Shown here: piece by piece, positions 1 through 8,692 of the stretch
Numbering within the stretch: the stretch's first letter is position 1
Layout of the letters: the number at the start of each line of letters is the position of its first letter
Assembly (NCBI RefSeq): GCF_002002725.1
Contig: NZ_MUNW01000051.1
Span: 62,001 to 126,000 of the forward strand
Source of the DNA: Sinorhizobium sp. A49
GTDB taxonomy: Bacteria > Pseudomonadota > Alphaproteobacteria > Rhizobiales > Rhizobiaceae
Direction: 5' to 3'
Length of the DNA stretch: 64,000 nucleotides
Program-made: the position numbers and the translations under genes
The notes under the pieces: model-generated
Told to the model about the DNA's origin: nothing
Database searches by the model: none
Seen by the model: the letters and a program-made list of their open reading frames with translations, nothing else

Positions 1-672
1 AGCACGCAGGAGCAGGCCTGGATGCTGCTTGCCGCGCGCGCGGTTCAGGGGGGCGACGAGGACATGCTGCTTGACGTCAACGGCGCCTCGAAAACCGGCG
101 CTTACGCCGCGCGGATGCCCGGCGACGCACTGCTGTCGCACCCGGTCGTGATCAAGAACGAAGGGGCGGATGCCGTCTCTGCGGTTGTGACCACGGTGGC
201 GGCCCCGGCCCAACCACTGTCGGCCGGCGGCGATGGCTTTGCCATCGAGCGTACGTATTACACGCTCGATGGTGCCGAAGCCAATGTCAGCCAGGCCAGG
301 CAGAACGAACGTTACGTCGTGGTGCTGAAAGTGACGGAAACCAACGACTGGCCATCACGGGTGCTCGTGTCGGATCTGCTGCCGGCAGGCTTCCAGATCG
401 ACAATCCAAGCCTGGTCGACAGCGCCCAGTTGACGAATTTCGAGTGGCTCGGCGAGATCAGCGCGACGCACACGGAGTTCCGCAACGACCGCTTCGTCGC
501 AGCCTTCGACCGGGCGACTGGCGATAGCCGCGAACTGACGTTCGCCTATGTCGTGCGGGCGGTGAACCCCGGCGTCTACGATCATCCCGCCGCAAGCGTC
601 GAGGATATGTACCGGCCGCAGTTTTCGGCCCGCACCGCGACCGGGCGCATGGAGGTGCTTGCAGCACAATAG
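1..672 (+). CDS. Alpha-2-macroglobulin family protein, C-terminal fragment
   Basis: The reading frame is open from the first base of the window, so only the last ~223 residues are seen; the rest lies upstream. Bacterial alpha-2-macroglobulins (YfaS type) are large periplasmic, often lipid-anchored protease traps. The visible part resembles the beta-rich C-terminal MG10/receptor-binding region, with phrases such as YVVVLKVTE and LVSDLLPAGFQIDNP, and it ends in a fold seen in these proteins before the stop at 670-672. It is followed 8 bp later by pbpC. The yfaS-pbpC pairing is common in proteobacteria and supports the family call more than the residues alone. Truncation is due to the window edge, not a mutation. 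Confidence 0.8.
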   Translation, partial: STQEQAWMLLAARAVQGGDEDMLLDVNGASKTGAYAARMPGDALLSHPVVIKNEGADAVSAVVTTVAAPAQPLSAGGDGFAIERTYYTLDGAEANVSQARQNERYVVVLKVTETNDWPSRVLVSDLLPAGFQIDNPSLVDSAQLTNFEWLGEISATHTEFRNDRFVAAFDRATGDSRELTFAYVVRAVNPGVYDHPAASVEDMYRPQFSARTATGRMEVLAAQ

Positions 673-680
673 GCCTTGTG

Positions 681-2762
681 ATGTCGATAAGGGACAAATT
701 GCTTATCGCGATCCCCGTCGGCCTGTTGCTGACGGGTCTGTCCGTCTTTGCGCTCGAAAAGGCCGATCAGGCCTTTCCGCCGCCGATCGAGGCGGCCGGT
801 ATCGTATCGCGCGAGGTACTCGACGCCGATGGTCAATTGCTCAGGGCCTTTGCCACACCTGACGGTCTGTGGCGGCTGAAGACGACGGTCGATGACGTCG
901 ACCCGCAGTTTCTCCGTATGCTGGTCGCGTACGAGGATCAGCGCTTTCGCGAACATGCCGGTACCGACGTCCTCGCGCTCGCGCGCGCAACGCTGCAGTT
1001 CGTCACCAACGGCCGCATCGTCTCCGGTGCTTCCACGCTTTCGATGCAGGTCGCGCGGCTGATCGAGCCACGCGAGCAGCGAAGCATCGCCGCCAAACTG
1101 CTCCAGATCGCCCGCGCGATCCAGATCGAGCGTCGACTTTCGAAGGATCAGATCCTAAACCTCTATCTCAGCCATGCGCCCTATGGCGGCAATCTTGAAG
1201 GCGTCCGCGCTGCCAGCCTCGCCTGGTTCGGCAAGGAGCCGAAGCGCCTTTCGGTCGGTGAAGCCGCCCTGCTTGTGGCGCTGCCGCAACTGCCGGAAAA
1301 GCGCAGGCCGGACAGAAACCATGACGCCGCCGAAGCGGCACGCCAACGCGTCCTGACCCGGATGGCGGTCGCCGAGGTGATTGGCGAAGGCGAAGCCGAG
1401 CGTGCGGCAATGACGGCCGTTCCGAACCGTCGCCTGCAACTGCCGGCCTATGCCGCGCATCTGGCCGAGATTGCATTGCGCAAGCAGCCGAGGGCCGTGA
1501 AGCATCAAACGACGCTGCGCCGCAATGTCCAGCGCGGTCTCGAAACGGTTGCCCGCGATGGCGCCACCAAGCTGGGGCCGCGGGTGTCCGTCGCCATGAT
1601 CATGGCCGATGCGCGCACCGGAGAGATCATCGGCGAAGTCGGCTCGGCCGACTATTTCGACGCGAGCCGCTCGGGCTGGATCGACATGACGCGGATCAAC
1701 CGCTCCCCCGGCTCGACGCTCAAACCCTTCATCTACGGTCTCGCCTTCGAGGAAGGTCTCGTCAGCCAGGAAACCATCATCGAGGATCGACCGGCCGACT
1801 TCTTCGGCTATCGCCCGCGCAATTTCGACATGAGCTACCAGGGCGATGTCAGCGTGCGCCAGGCGCTGCAGCTGTCTCTCAACGTGCCGGCCATCCGACT
1901 GCTCGATGTCGTCGGCCCTGCCCGGCTGATGGTCCGCTTCCGCCGCGCCGAGGTGAAGCCGGTGCTGCCGGCTGGCGAAGCTCCCGGGCTGGCGATCGGC
2001 CTTGGCGGCGTCGGCCTGACGCTGCGCGATCTTGTGCAGCTTTATGCAGGCCTTGCCAATCGCGGCTTTGCGGTGCGACTCGGCGATGGCATCACCGGCA
2101 CAGCCGGCCTGATCGACGGCGAACCGCTGCTTTCTCCAGTTTCCGCTTGGCATGTCTCGGATGTGCTTTCCGCGGTTCTGCCGCCGGCGGGAAGCCGCCA
2201 GCGCGGTATCGCCTACAAGACCGGCACCAGCTACGGTTACCGCGACGCCTGGTCGGTCGGTTACGACGGCCGATATGTGCTCGGCGTCTGGGTCGGCCGG
2301 CCGGACAACGGCGCCGTTCCCGGCCTGACCGGCTATGGCGCCGCCGCGCCCATTCTGTTTGAGGGCTTTGCCAAATCCGGCCTGCCGATCACGCCGCTAC
2401 CGGATGCACCGTCCGGTGCTGTGCGCATCTCCCAGACGGAATTGCCGATCAGCCAGCGCCGTTTCTCGATGACTGCAAGCGGTCTCGTCAACGCCTCCGC
2501 GCGCGAGCCGGCGCCGCAGATCGTCTTTCCACCCGAGGGTGCCCGCGTTGAACTTGGCGTCGGCCATGAGACCTTGTCACCGTTGACGTTGAAGCTGCAG
2601 GGGGGGCGCGCTCCCTTCCGATGGTTGGCAAATGGCAAGCCGTTGCCAGATCCCACTCGCCGGCGAACCACACAGTGGCAGCCTGATGGCGCCGGCTATT
2701 CCACCTTGACGGTCATCGACGCCGTCGGTCGGGCTGCCAGCGTGCGCGTCTTCATCGAATAG
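681..2762 (+). CDS. pbpC: Penicillin-binding protein 1C (bifunctional glycosyltransferase/transpeptidase)
   Basis: A 693-aa class A penicillin-binding protein that polymerises and cross-links peptidoglycan at the outer face of the inner membrane. One N-terminal membrane anchor spans about residues 7-25. The GT51 transglycosylase domain has its catalytic Glu in AYEDQRF (E85). The transpeptidase domain shows SxxK as S345-T-L-K348, SxN as S399-L-N401 and KTG as K513-T-G515. A short C-terminal beta domain (BiPBP_C type) occupies about the last 90 residues. A GTG codon directly precedes the ATG, so the start could be 678. It is translationally close to the alpha-2-macroglobulin gene (8-bp gap), as in many genomes where the two act together in envelope defence. 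All active-site motifs are intact. Confidence 0.95.
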   Translation: MSIRDKLLIAIPVGLLLTGLSVFALEKADQAFPPPIEAAGIVSREVLDADGQLLRAFATPDGLWRLKTTVDDVDPQFLRMLVAYEDQRFREHAGTDVLALARATLQFVTNGRIVSGASTLSMQVARLIEPREQRSIAAKLLQIARAIQIERRLSKDQILNLYLSHAPYGGNLEGVRAASLAWFGKEPKRLSVGEAALLVALPQLPEKRRPDRNHDAAEAARQRVLTRMAVAEVIGEGEAERAAMTAVPNRRLQLPAYAAHLAEIALRKQPRAVKHQTTLRRNVQRGLETVARDGATKLGPRVSVAMIMADARTGEIIGEVGSADYFDASRSGWIDMTRINRSPGSTLKPFIYGLAFEEGLVSQETIIEDRPADFFGYRPRNFDMSYQGDVSVRQALQLSLNVPAIRLLDVVGPARLMVRFRRAEVKPVLPAGEAPGLAIGLGGVGLTLRDLVQLYAGLANRGFAVRLGDGITGTAGLIDGEPLLSPVSAWHVSDVLSAVLPPAGSRQRGIAYKTGTSYGYRDAWSVGYDGRYVLGVWVGRPDNGAVPGLTGYGAAAPILFEGFAKSGLPITPLPDAPSGAVRISQTELPISQRRFSMTASGLVNASAREPAPQIVFPPEGARVELGVGHETLSPLTLKLQGGRAPFRWLANGKPLPDPTRRRTTQWQPDGAGYSTLTVIDAVGRAASVRVFIE

Positions 2763-3054
2763 ACCATCACCTCATTCGTCTGAAACTTTTGCCTAAGAAT
2801 CCCGACATGGCTGGGACACCGAAAGTGTGCGAGGCGCCCCGCTGCCCGTTGCGCCGGGCGTGCGATACTTTCCGCACCAGAACGACGGCAACCGGCGGTA
2901 GAATTCTCAAATATGCGACCAGCACCGCGCAAGATTGACGAAATAGTAGCTCTATCAGGAGAGGTTGCAATCGCTCACGCCGTTTGTGTCGCCTCCACGC
3001 GCCAACCTGTCTATGGTTGCGGGCAAGTGCTGATGCCAATGAAGGATCGCTGAA
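2763..3054. other. Intergenic region, no gene recognised
   Basis: Between pbpC and the response regulator (292 bp). Small reading frames here do not resemble proteins. It presumably carries the promoter of the response-regulator gene. I see no clear terminator for pbpC and no strong palindrome. Confidence 0.5.
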
Positions 3055-3714
3055 ATGTCGAAGGCCATGACCGTCATCGTTGCCGACGACCACGCCATCG
3101 TGCGCGAAGGCTTGAAGATGCTGCTTTCGACGATGGCGGGCATATCGGTGGTTGCCGAGGCCGCAGATGGCGAAGCCGTGCTGACGCTTGCTCGTAGCGA
3201 GCCGGCAGACCTACTGATCCTCGATCTCGGCATGCCTGGTGTTGCGGGCATCCAGTTCATTGCCGACATCAGGGAACTTGCGCCTCGAATGAAGATCCTG
3301 GTGCTGACCGCCAACATCGAACCGCGGACAGTCCGTGCCGCCATCGATGCCGGCGCCAACGGTTATCTCACGAAGAATGGCGACCCCGCCGAACTTGCCG
3401 ACGCCGTCGATGCGCTTCGCGCCAACGACATCTATCTCGCACAGGCGATCCGCTTTGCCGTCAGCGATCCCGGGCGACAGACGCTGCCTTCGGCGACTGA
3501 CGAAGCCCTTTCGCCCATTCCGCTCACCCGACGGGAGATGCAGATCCTTTCGCTCGCAGCCCAGGGTCTGACCGCCCGGGAGATCGCCGAACGTCTGGGC
3601 ATCAGCCCGCTCACCGCCCGCAAGCACCGCGAAAACCTGATGCGCAAGCTCAGCCTGCACAGTGCCGCCGAAATCGCCGCCTACGCGGTTCGCATCGGCC
3701 TGCCCATCGGCTGA
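3055..3714 (+). CDS. NarL/FixJ-family response regulator (LuxR-type HTH)
   Basis: A 219-aa two-domain response regulator. The receiver domain (residues ~5-120) has the acidic pair D11-D12, the phospho-acceptor D57 in LILDLGMPG and the conserved Lys in GYLTKNG. The GerE/LuxR helix-turn-helix occupies ~155-212 (LTRREMQILSLAAQGLTAREIAERLG). No histidine kinase lies next to it, so it is an orphan here and its signal is unknown. It stands alone, with ~290 bp upstream and ~210 bp downstream without a gene. An internal ATG at 3067 is a possible alternative start; 3055 keeps the normal length. Confidence 0.9.
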   Translation: MSKAMTVIVADDHAIVREGLKMLLSTMAGISVVAEAADGEAVLTLARSEPADLLILDLGMPGVAGIQFIADIRELAPRMKILVLTANIEPRTVRAAIDAGANGYLTKNGDPAELADAVDALRANDIYLAQAIRFAVSDPGRQTLPSATDEALSPIPLTRREMQILSLAAQGLTAREIAERLGISPLTARKHRENLMRKLSLHSAAEIAAYAVRIGLPIG

Positions 3715-3923
3715 AACCCGCATGCGGCGGCGCCTCCACCTCGGTCACATTCGCTTAACCAACACCAAATTAGCCGCGGATCAACCGCTCCGAAATACGA
3801 CACCTGCCGTATGTCCCAGAAGTACAACCAAGCGTAGTTCTCCCTCGGCTCGATTCCGAACTGACGAGGTCGAGCCGAATGCCAAGCTGCCGGAGGGGCA
3901 GCCGGCAAACCGGAGGAACTGCG

Positions 3924-4538
3924 ATGCCGTCGATCGAGCACTGGATTTCGTTTGCGGTCGCCGCGGCGATCTTTGCCTGCATGCCTGGGCCTGCCATTCT
4001 CTATATGACCGCGCAGACCCTGGCGCATGGACGCAAGGCCGGTTTCCTGGCCGCTCTCGGCATTCATATCGGCTGCTATGTGCATATCGCCGCAGCAACG
4101 CTGGGGCTTGCCGCCCTTCTGGCTCACGCGCCGTTTCTCTATGCGGCAATCAAGCTCGCCGGTGCCATCTATCTGGTTTGGCTTGGTGGCACCATGCTGC
4201 TCGGCATCGGCAAGCATGACGGGCATAAGACGGATGCCAAGCCGGGTGTGCTGCGCGACAGCATCCTCGTCGAAATCCTCAACCCGAAGACGGCCTTGTT
4301 CTTCGTGACCTTCCTGCCGCAGTTCGTCGACCCGACCGCAGCGATGCCAGCCCCGCTACAGTTCCTGCTCTTCGGTATGCTCGTAAACCTGGCATTGTCG
4401 GCAGCGGATGTCGCCGCCGTTCTGCTCGCGTCGCTTACCCTCGGCCGTTTCACCGGCAGTGAGAGCCGTCTGGTGCCGCGTGCTTGCGGTTCGATCCTCA
4501 TTGGTCTCGGCATGATGCTGGCAACGCAGTCGGTCTGA
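3924..4538 (+). CDS. LysE/RhtB family amino-acid or small-metabolite exporter
   Basis: A 204-aa inner-membrane protein. The N-terminal CMPGPAILYM stretch matches the GPxxL motif of the LysE/RhtB family, and about six hydrophobic segments span the length. Family members export amino acids or homoserine-lactone-like compounds by proton antiport; the substrate cannot be told from sequence. The start at 3924 is chosen because CGGAGGA lies 7-8 bases upstream; a longer frame from 3879 would add a charged non-homologous tail. The gene appears monocistronic. Confidence 0.88.
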   Translation: MPSIEHWISFAVAAAIFACMPGPAILYMTAQTLAHGRKAGFLAALGIHIGCYVHIAAATLGLAALLAHAPFLYAAIKLAGAIYLVWLGGTMLLGIGKHDGHKTDAKPGVLRDSILVEILNPKTALFFVTFLPQFVDPTAAMPAPLQFLLFGMLVNLALSAADVAAVLLASLTLGRFTGSESRLVPRACGSILIGLGMMLATQSV

Positions 4539-4722
4539 CGGGCGTGATCCACAGCCAAATGCCGGCCATCCAGCGGTGTTCCTTCCTCGGCGAACGCGCC
4601 CTTTCCTATCGCTCGTGTTTCGGCGATGATATCGGCGCCTTGGACGTCAGCGGAACGCTCTAAATCCTTCGGATTCCATCACAAGGCCATGGCTGACGTC
4701 CGTTCGAAAGGAAGACGGTCGC

Positions 4723-5538
4723 ATGCTCAGCCCCGCCGAGATTTCTGAAGCCGCCGAGAACCTTCACCGGGCCGAAGTCGATCGCTGTCAGATCGGCCTG
4801 TTGTCGCTCAAGCACCCCGGAATGACCGTCGATGACGCCTATGCGGTGCAATCCGCCTGGATCAGGCGCAAGCGGGACCTCGGTCGGCGGATCATCGGCT
4901 TCAAGATCGGATTGACGTCGAAGGCGATGCAGCAGGCGCTTGATATCGACACGCCGGAATCCGGCGTGCTGTTTGACGACATGCTGTTTGAGGACGGCGC
5001 AACCATTCCCGCCGGCCGGTTCATCCAGCCGCGAGTAGAGGCTGAGATCGCGTTCGTGATGAAAGCACCGCTCAAAGGGCCGCGCGTCGCCGTCCTCAAC
5101 GTGCTCAACGCCACCGATTTCGTCATACCTGCCCTGGAGATCCTCGACACCCGCATCGTCAGACGCGACCCTGAGACACAACAAGCCAGAGGGATTGCCG
5201 ACACGATCGCCGATAACGCAGCCAATGCGGGGCTGATCCTCGGTGGGCGACCGATGCGGGCCGACGCGGTCGACATGCGCTGGATGGGCGCCGTCCTCTC
5301 GCGCAATGCGCAAGTCGAGGAAACCGGATTGGGCGCCGGTGTGCTCAATCATCCGGCCCGCGGCATCGCTTGGCTCGCCAACCGGTTGGCGCAATATGGC
5401 GATGCGATCGAGCCGGGTCAGATCGTGCTTTCCGGCTCCTTCGTGCGCGCGGTCGAGGCACGCGGCGGCGACACTTTTGTCGCCGATTTCGGCAACCATG
5501 GCACGGTCAGCTGCCACTTTGCCTCGGAGGCCGCCTGA
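4723..5538 (+). CDS. hpaH: 2-keto-4-pentenoate hydratase / 2-oxohepta-3-ene-1,7-dioate hydratase family protein
   Basis: 271 aa; belongs to the fumarylacetoacetate-hydrolase fold hydratases that add water to 2-oxo-dienoates in meta-cleavage pathways (HpaH, MhpD, XylJ). Diagnostic stretches are GFKIGLTSKAMQ, GVLFDDM and QPRVEAEIAFVM, the last carrying the divalent-metal Glu residues. A good ribosome site (AAGGAAG) precedes the ATG. No other homoprotocatechuate or catechol meta-cleavage genes are beside it, so the physiological substrate is uncertain, and HpaH is the closest name rather than a proven function. It converges with ttuD, 36 bp away. Confidence 0.82.
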   Translation: MLSPAEISEAAENLHRAEVDRCQIGLLSLKHPGMTVDDAYAVQSAWIRRKRDLGRRIIGFKIGLTSKAMQQALDIDTPESGVLFDDMLFEDGATIPAGRFIQPRVEAEIAFVMKAPLKGPRVAVLNVLNATDFVIPALEILDTRIVRRDPETQQARGIADTIADNAANAGLILGGRPMRADAVDMRWMGAVLSRNAQVEETGLGAGVLNHPARGIAWLANRLAQYGDAIEPGQIVLSGSFVRAVEARGGDTFVADFGNHGTVSCHFASEAA

Positions 5539-5574
5539 CGGCGCAGCACCAATTAGCGGCACTAGCCTCGCGTG

Positions 5575-6843
5575 CTACTGCACCAGGATCGCCCGGAAAT
5601 CGTTGACGTTTGTGCCCGTCGGTCCCGGCTTGAAGATATCGCCAAGCGCGTCGAAGGCGCTCCAACTGTCGTTGCGCTGCAGGAAAGTCGCGGCATCGAG
5701 CCGTTGCGCGGCGAGCCGCGCGATGGTCGTGCCATCGGCAAAGGCACCGGCATTGTCCTCGGAACCGTCTATGCCGTCGGTGTCAGCCGCGAGAGCCGAT
5801 ACACCTCTGTCACCATCGATGCCGAGTGCCAGCGACAGCAGGAACTCGCTGTTGCGTCCCCCCTTGCCTTCTCCGCGCATCGTGACGGTGGTCTCGCCGC
5901 CGGAAAGGACAACGACTGGCTTGGCAAATGGCCGGCCGCGGCCCGCGACTTCGCGGGCGATCGCCGCATGCACACTGCCAACATCGCGCGCCTCGCCTTC
6001 AATCGCGTCGGAGAGAATGATCGCTTCGATGCCGGCCTCCCGCGCCTTGGCGGCCGCGGCCTCGAGCGAGACGGAAGCCGATGCGATCAGGCGGACTTCG
6101 TTGGCGGCAAACCGTGGGTCCGACGGTGACGGCGCGTCGGCCGCCGGATTGGCGAGCCACGCCAGAACCTTTTCCGGCAATTGCAGGCCGTATCGCTCGA
6201 TGATCTTCAGCGCGTCGGCACGCGTGCTTGCGTCAGGCAAGGTCGGGCCGGAGGCGACCAGCGCCGGGTCGTCACCGGGAATGTCGGAGACGATGAGGGA
6301 AACGACCTTGGCCGGGTAGGCTGCGGCTGCGAGCCGACCGCCCTTGATCATCGAGACATGCTTGCGCACCGCATTCATGGCACTGATCGGCGCGCCCGAT
6401 GCCAGCAGCGCCCGGTTGACCGCGACTTCGTCTTCAAGGGAGAGCCCAGGCGGCGGCGATGGCAGCAAGGCCGAGCCACCACCGCAGACGAGAGCCACGA
6501 CCAGGTCATCTTCCGACAGACCGCTGACTTCGACGAGTAACCGACGCGAAGCCTGCAGACCGCTTTCGTCCGGTAGCGGGTGCGATGCTTCCAGCACCTC
6601 GATGCGCTGGCACGGGGCGGCGTAGCCATAGCGGGTGACGACGACGCCGGAAAGCGGGCCGTCCCAGTGACGCTCAAAGGCCTGTGCCATCTGGGCTGCA
6701 CCCTTGCCGGCGCCGACGACGACGGTCCGGCCTTTCGGCCGCTCCGGCAGGTTGGCGGCGATTACCAGCGCCGGGTCGGCGGCGGCAACCGCTGATGTGA
6801 ACAGCGTTTCCAGAAACAAGCGCGGATCGGCAATGGCAGGCAT
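5575..6843 (-). CDS. ttuD: Glycerate 2-kinase (MOFRL family; TtuD/GckA)
   Basis: 422 aa. It has the two-part MOFRL/DUF4147 layout: an N-terminal nucleotide-binding domain with VVGAGKGAAQMA and VCGGGSALL, and a C-terminal MOFRL domain with VVLSGGETTVT and DTDGIDGSED. These enzymes phosphorylate D-glycerate to 2-phosphoglycerate, often annotated as hydroxypyruvate reductase TtuD. It is the last gene of the gcl-hyi-glxR-ttuD operon and delivers the product to lower glycolysis. The start is set at 6843 because AAGGGGA lies just upstream; an in-frame extension to 6933 has no ribosome site and runs through a hairpin. A 117-bp gap with a strong stem-loop separates it from glxR. Confidence 0.93.
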   Translation of the reverse strand: MPAIADPRLFLETLFTSAVAAADPALVIAANLPERPKGRTVVVGAGKGAAQMAQAFERHWDGPLSGVVVTRYGYAAPCQRIEVLEASHPLPDESGLQASRRLLVEVSGLSEDDLVVALVCGGGSALLPSPPPGLSLEDEVAVNRALLASGAPISAMNAVRKHVSMIKGGRLAAAAYPAKVVSLIVSDIPGDDPALVASGPTLPDASTRADALKIIERYGLQLPEKVLAWLANPAADAPSPSDPRFAANEVRLIASASVSLEAAAAKAREAGIEAIILSDAIEGEARDVGSVHAAIAREVAGRGRPFAKPVVVLSGGETTVTMRGEGKGGRNSEFLLSLALGIDGDRGVSALAADTDGIDGSEDNAGAFADGTTIARLAAQRLDAATFLQRNDSWSAFDALGDIFKPGPTGTNVNDFRAILVQ

Positions 6844-6868
6844 GGTTCTCCCCTTCATCGAGTATCTC

Positions 6869-6895
6869 GGGCGGCGGCTCCTCCTTCCGCCGCCC
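6869..6895 (-). other. GC-rich stem-loop between glxR and ttuD
   Basis: Perfect 9-bp arms (GGGCGGCGG at 6869-6877 and CCGCCGCCC at 6887-6895) with a 9-base loop. On the transcribed minus strand the loop reads AAGGAGGAG. It lies in the 117-bp glxR-ttuD spacer and could stabilise or process the mRNA, or lower ttuD expression. No T-run follows, so it is not a standard terminator. Confidence 0.6.
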
Positions 6896-6960
6896 GGAGG
6901 CATGATCGGCAGACGGAACGGGCCGCCGGTCAATCATGCGCATTTCAGGCTGTCTGTGCG

Positions 6961-7845
6961 TCAGGCGACCTGATGGTTCGCCATGCGCTCCAGCGCGCGC
7001 ACCAGGCCGGAATGGTCAAGCCCGCTGTCGCCATTGGCGGCGCAATTGTTGAACAGTTCCTGCGTCGCCGCCGTATTCGGCAGCGAAATGCCGAGGGATT
7101 TTGCACCCTGCAGCGCCAGGTTCAGATCCTTCTGGTGCAGCGAGATACGGAAGCCGGGATCGAAGGTGCGCTTGATCATGCGGTCGCCATGCACTTCAAG
7201 AATGCGCGAGGAGGCAAAACCACCCATCAGCGCTTCACGTACCCGCGCCGGATCGGCACCGGCCTTCGAGGCGAAGACGAGGGCTTCGGATACCGCTTCG
7301 ATGGTCAAAGCGACGATGATCTGGTTGGCAACCTTGGTTACCTGGCCGTCACCGCAATCACCGACGAGCGTGATGTTCTTGCCCATCAGCTTGAACAGCG
7401 GCAGTGCCCGGTCAAAGCTTTCCTGGGAGCCGCCAGCCATGATGGAAAGCGATGCGTTCTTGGCGCCGACCTCGCCGCCGGAGACCGGCGCATCGACATA
7501 TTCCGCACCGGCTTCGCGGACCTTCTTGGCGAATTCCTTGGTCTCAATCGGCGAGATCGAGCTCATGTCGATAACAAGCTTGCCCTTGGAAAGACCGTAG
7601 GCGACGCCATTCTCGCCGAAGAGAACGTCCTTCACTTCAGGCGTATCCGGCAGCATCAGGATGATGGTGTCAACGGCTTCCGCAAGCGCCTTCGGCGTCT
7701 CGACGAATTTCAGACCGTTGTCGACAAGTTCCTGCCGCGGCGGGATCGCGAATTTCGAGGTGATGATCGCATGCCCGGCATCCTGCAGATGGCGTGCCAT
7801 CGGCGTGCCCATGATGCCCAGTCCAATAAAGCCGATCGTTGCCAT
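6961..7845 (-). CDS. glxR: Tartronate semialdehyde reductase (2-hydroxy-3-oxopropionate reductase)
   Basis: 294-aa beta-hydroxyacid dehydrogenase. The Rossmann motif GFIGLGIMGTPM is at the N-terminus, the substrate loop DAPVSGGEVGA lies near residues 118-128, and the catalytic Lys is in GDGQVTKVANQI. The enzyme reduces tartronate semialdehyde, made by Gcl, to D-glycerate with NAD(P)H. The gene starts 5 bp after hyi stops and has AGGAG just upstream of the ATG, within the end of hyi, so the two are likely co-translated. GarR is the E. coli paralogue; the operon context with gcl and hyi favours the GlxR role. Confidence 0.95.
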   Translation of the reverse strand: MATIGFIGLGIMGTPMARHLQDAGHAIITSKFAIPPRQELVDNGLKFVETPKALAEAVDTIILMLPDTPEVKDVLFGENGVAYGLSKGKLVIDMSSISPIETKEFAKKVREAGAEYVDAPVSGGEVGAKNASLSIMAGGSQESFDRALPLFKLMGKNITLVGDCGDGQVTKVANQIIVALTIEAVSEALVFASKAGADPARVREALMGGFASSRILEVHGDRMIKRTFDPGFRISLHQKDLNLALQGAKSLGISLPNTAATQELFNNCAANGDSGLDHSGLVRALERMANHQVA

Positions 7846-7850
7846 TGTGC

Positions 7851-8666
7851 TTAACTCCTGATCTTGATGATGTCTGCGGATTGGGTGCGCTTGCGCTCGG
7901 CGCCGAGCCAGCCGAGGCCTTCAGCCGTCGTGGTGCGTGGCTTGTATTCGCAGCCGATCCAGCCGTCATAGCCTGCCTCTTCGAGCGCATCGAAGACGTA
8001 GGCGTAATTGATCTCGCCGGTACCCGGCTCATTGCGGCCCGGGTTGTCGGCAAGCTGGACATGGACGATGCGGCCGGCGAAGCGTCGGTAGGTGCCGATG
8101 AGTTCGCCCTGCGTGCGCTGCTGGTGATAGAGATCGTACTGTATGAACAGGTTGTCGCTGCCGACTTCATCGATGATCGACGCGGCCTGCTCAACCGTGT
8201 TGAGATAGAAGCCGGGAATATCGAAATCGTTGATCGGCTCGATCAAGAGGCGAATGCCCTGCTTGCCGAGTTCGTTCGCCGCAAGCCTGAGATTGGCGAC
8301 CAGCGTGTTGCGCAGCACCTCTTCCGAGATCCCTGCAGGCGCGATGCCGACCAGGCAATTGACCTGTTTGCAGTCGAGCGCGGTCGCATAGTCGATGGCA
8401 CTTGCCACGCCCTTGCGAAACTCGTCGATGCGGTCGGGCAGGATGGCGATGCCGCGCTCGCCGCCGGCCCAGTTGCCGGCCGGCAAGTTGTGTAGCACCT
8501 GTTTGAGGCCGTGGCGCTGCAACTCCGCACGCAGGCTCACCTTCTCGAATTCGTAGGGGAAGAGATATTCGACACCTTCGAAGCCGGCCTTGGCAGCCAG
8601 GGCAAAACGGTCGAGGAACGGCGCCTCGGTAAACAGCATTGTCAGGTTCGCAGCGAACTTCGCCAT
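7851..8666 (-). CDS. hyi: Hydroxypyruvate isomerase
   Basis: 271-aa TIM-barrel protein of the xylose-isomerase-like AP-endonuclease-2 superfamily, the usual length for Hyi. Features include LLIEPIN with its metal-binding Glu, YDLYHQQ and the C-terminal GCEYKP. It interconverts hydroxypyruvate and tartronate semialdehyde. A strong AAGGAGG lies 9-10 bases before the start. It sits between gcl and glxR, the standard context in the glyoxylate (glycerate) pathway. Confidence 0.94.
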   Translation of the reverse strand: MAKFAANLTMLFTEAPFLDRFALAAKAGFEGVEYLFPYEFEKVSLRAELQRHGLKQVLHNLPAGNWAGGERGIAILPDRIDEFRKGVASAIDYATALDCKQVNCLVGIAPAGISEEVLRNTLVANLRLAANELGKQGIRLLIEPINDFDIPGFYLNTVEQAASIIDEVGSDNLFIQYDLYHQQRTQGELIGTYRRFAGRIVHVQLADNPGRNEPGTGEINYAYVFDALEEAGYDGWIGCEYKPRTTTAEGLGWLGAERKRTQSADIIKIRS

Positions 8667-8692
8667 GCGGTGTTTCCTCCTTATGATTGTTA

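Noticed and set aside
3715-3923. Possible regulator boxes near TACGAC...GTATGTCCC upstream of the LysE gene
   Set aside because: Only imperfect symmetry and no independent support, so not listed as a site.
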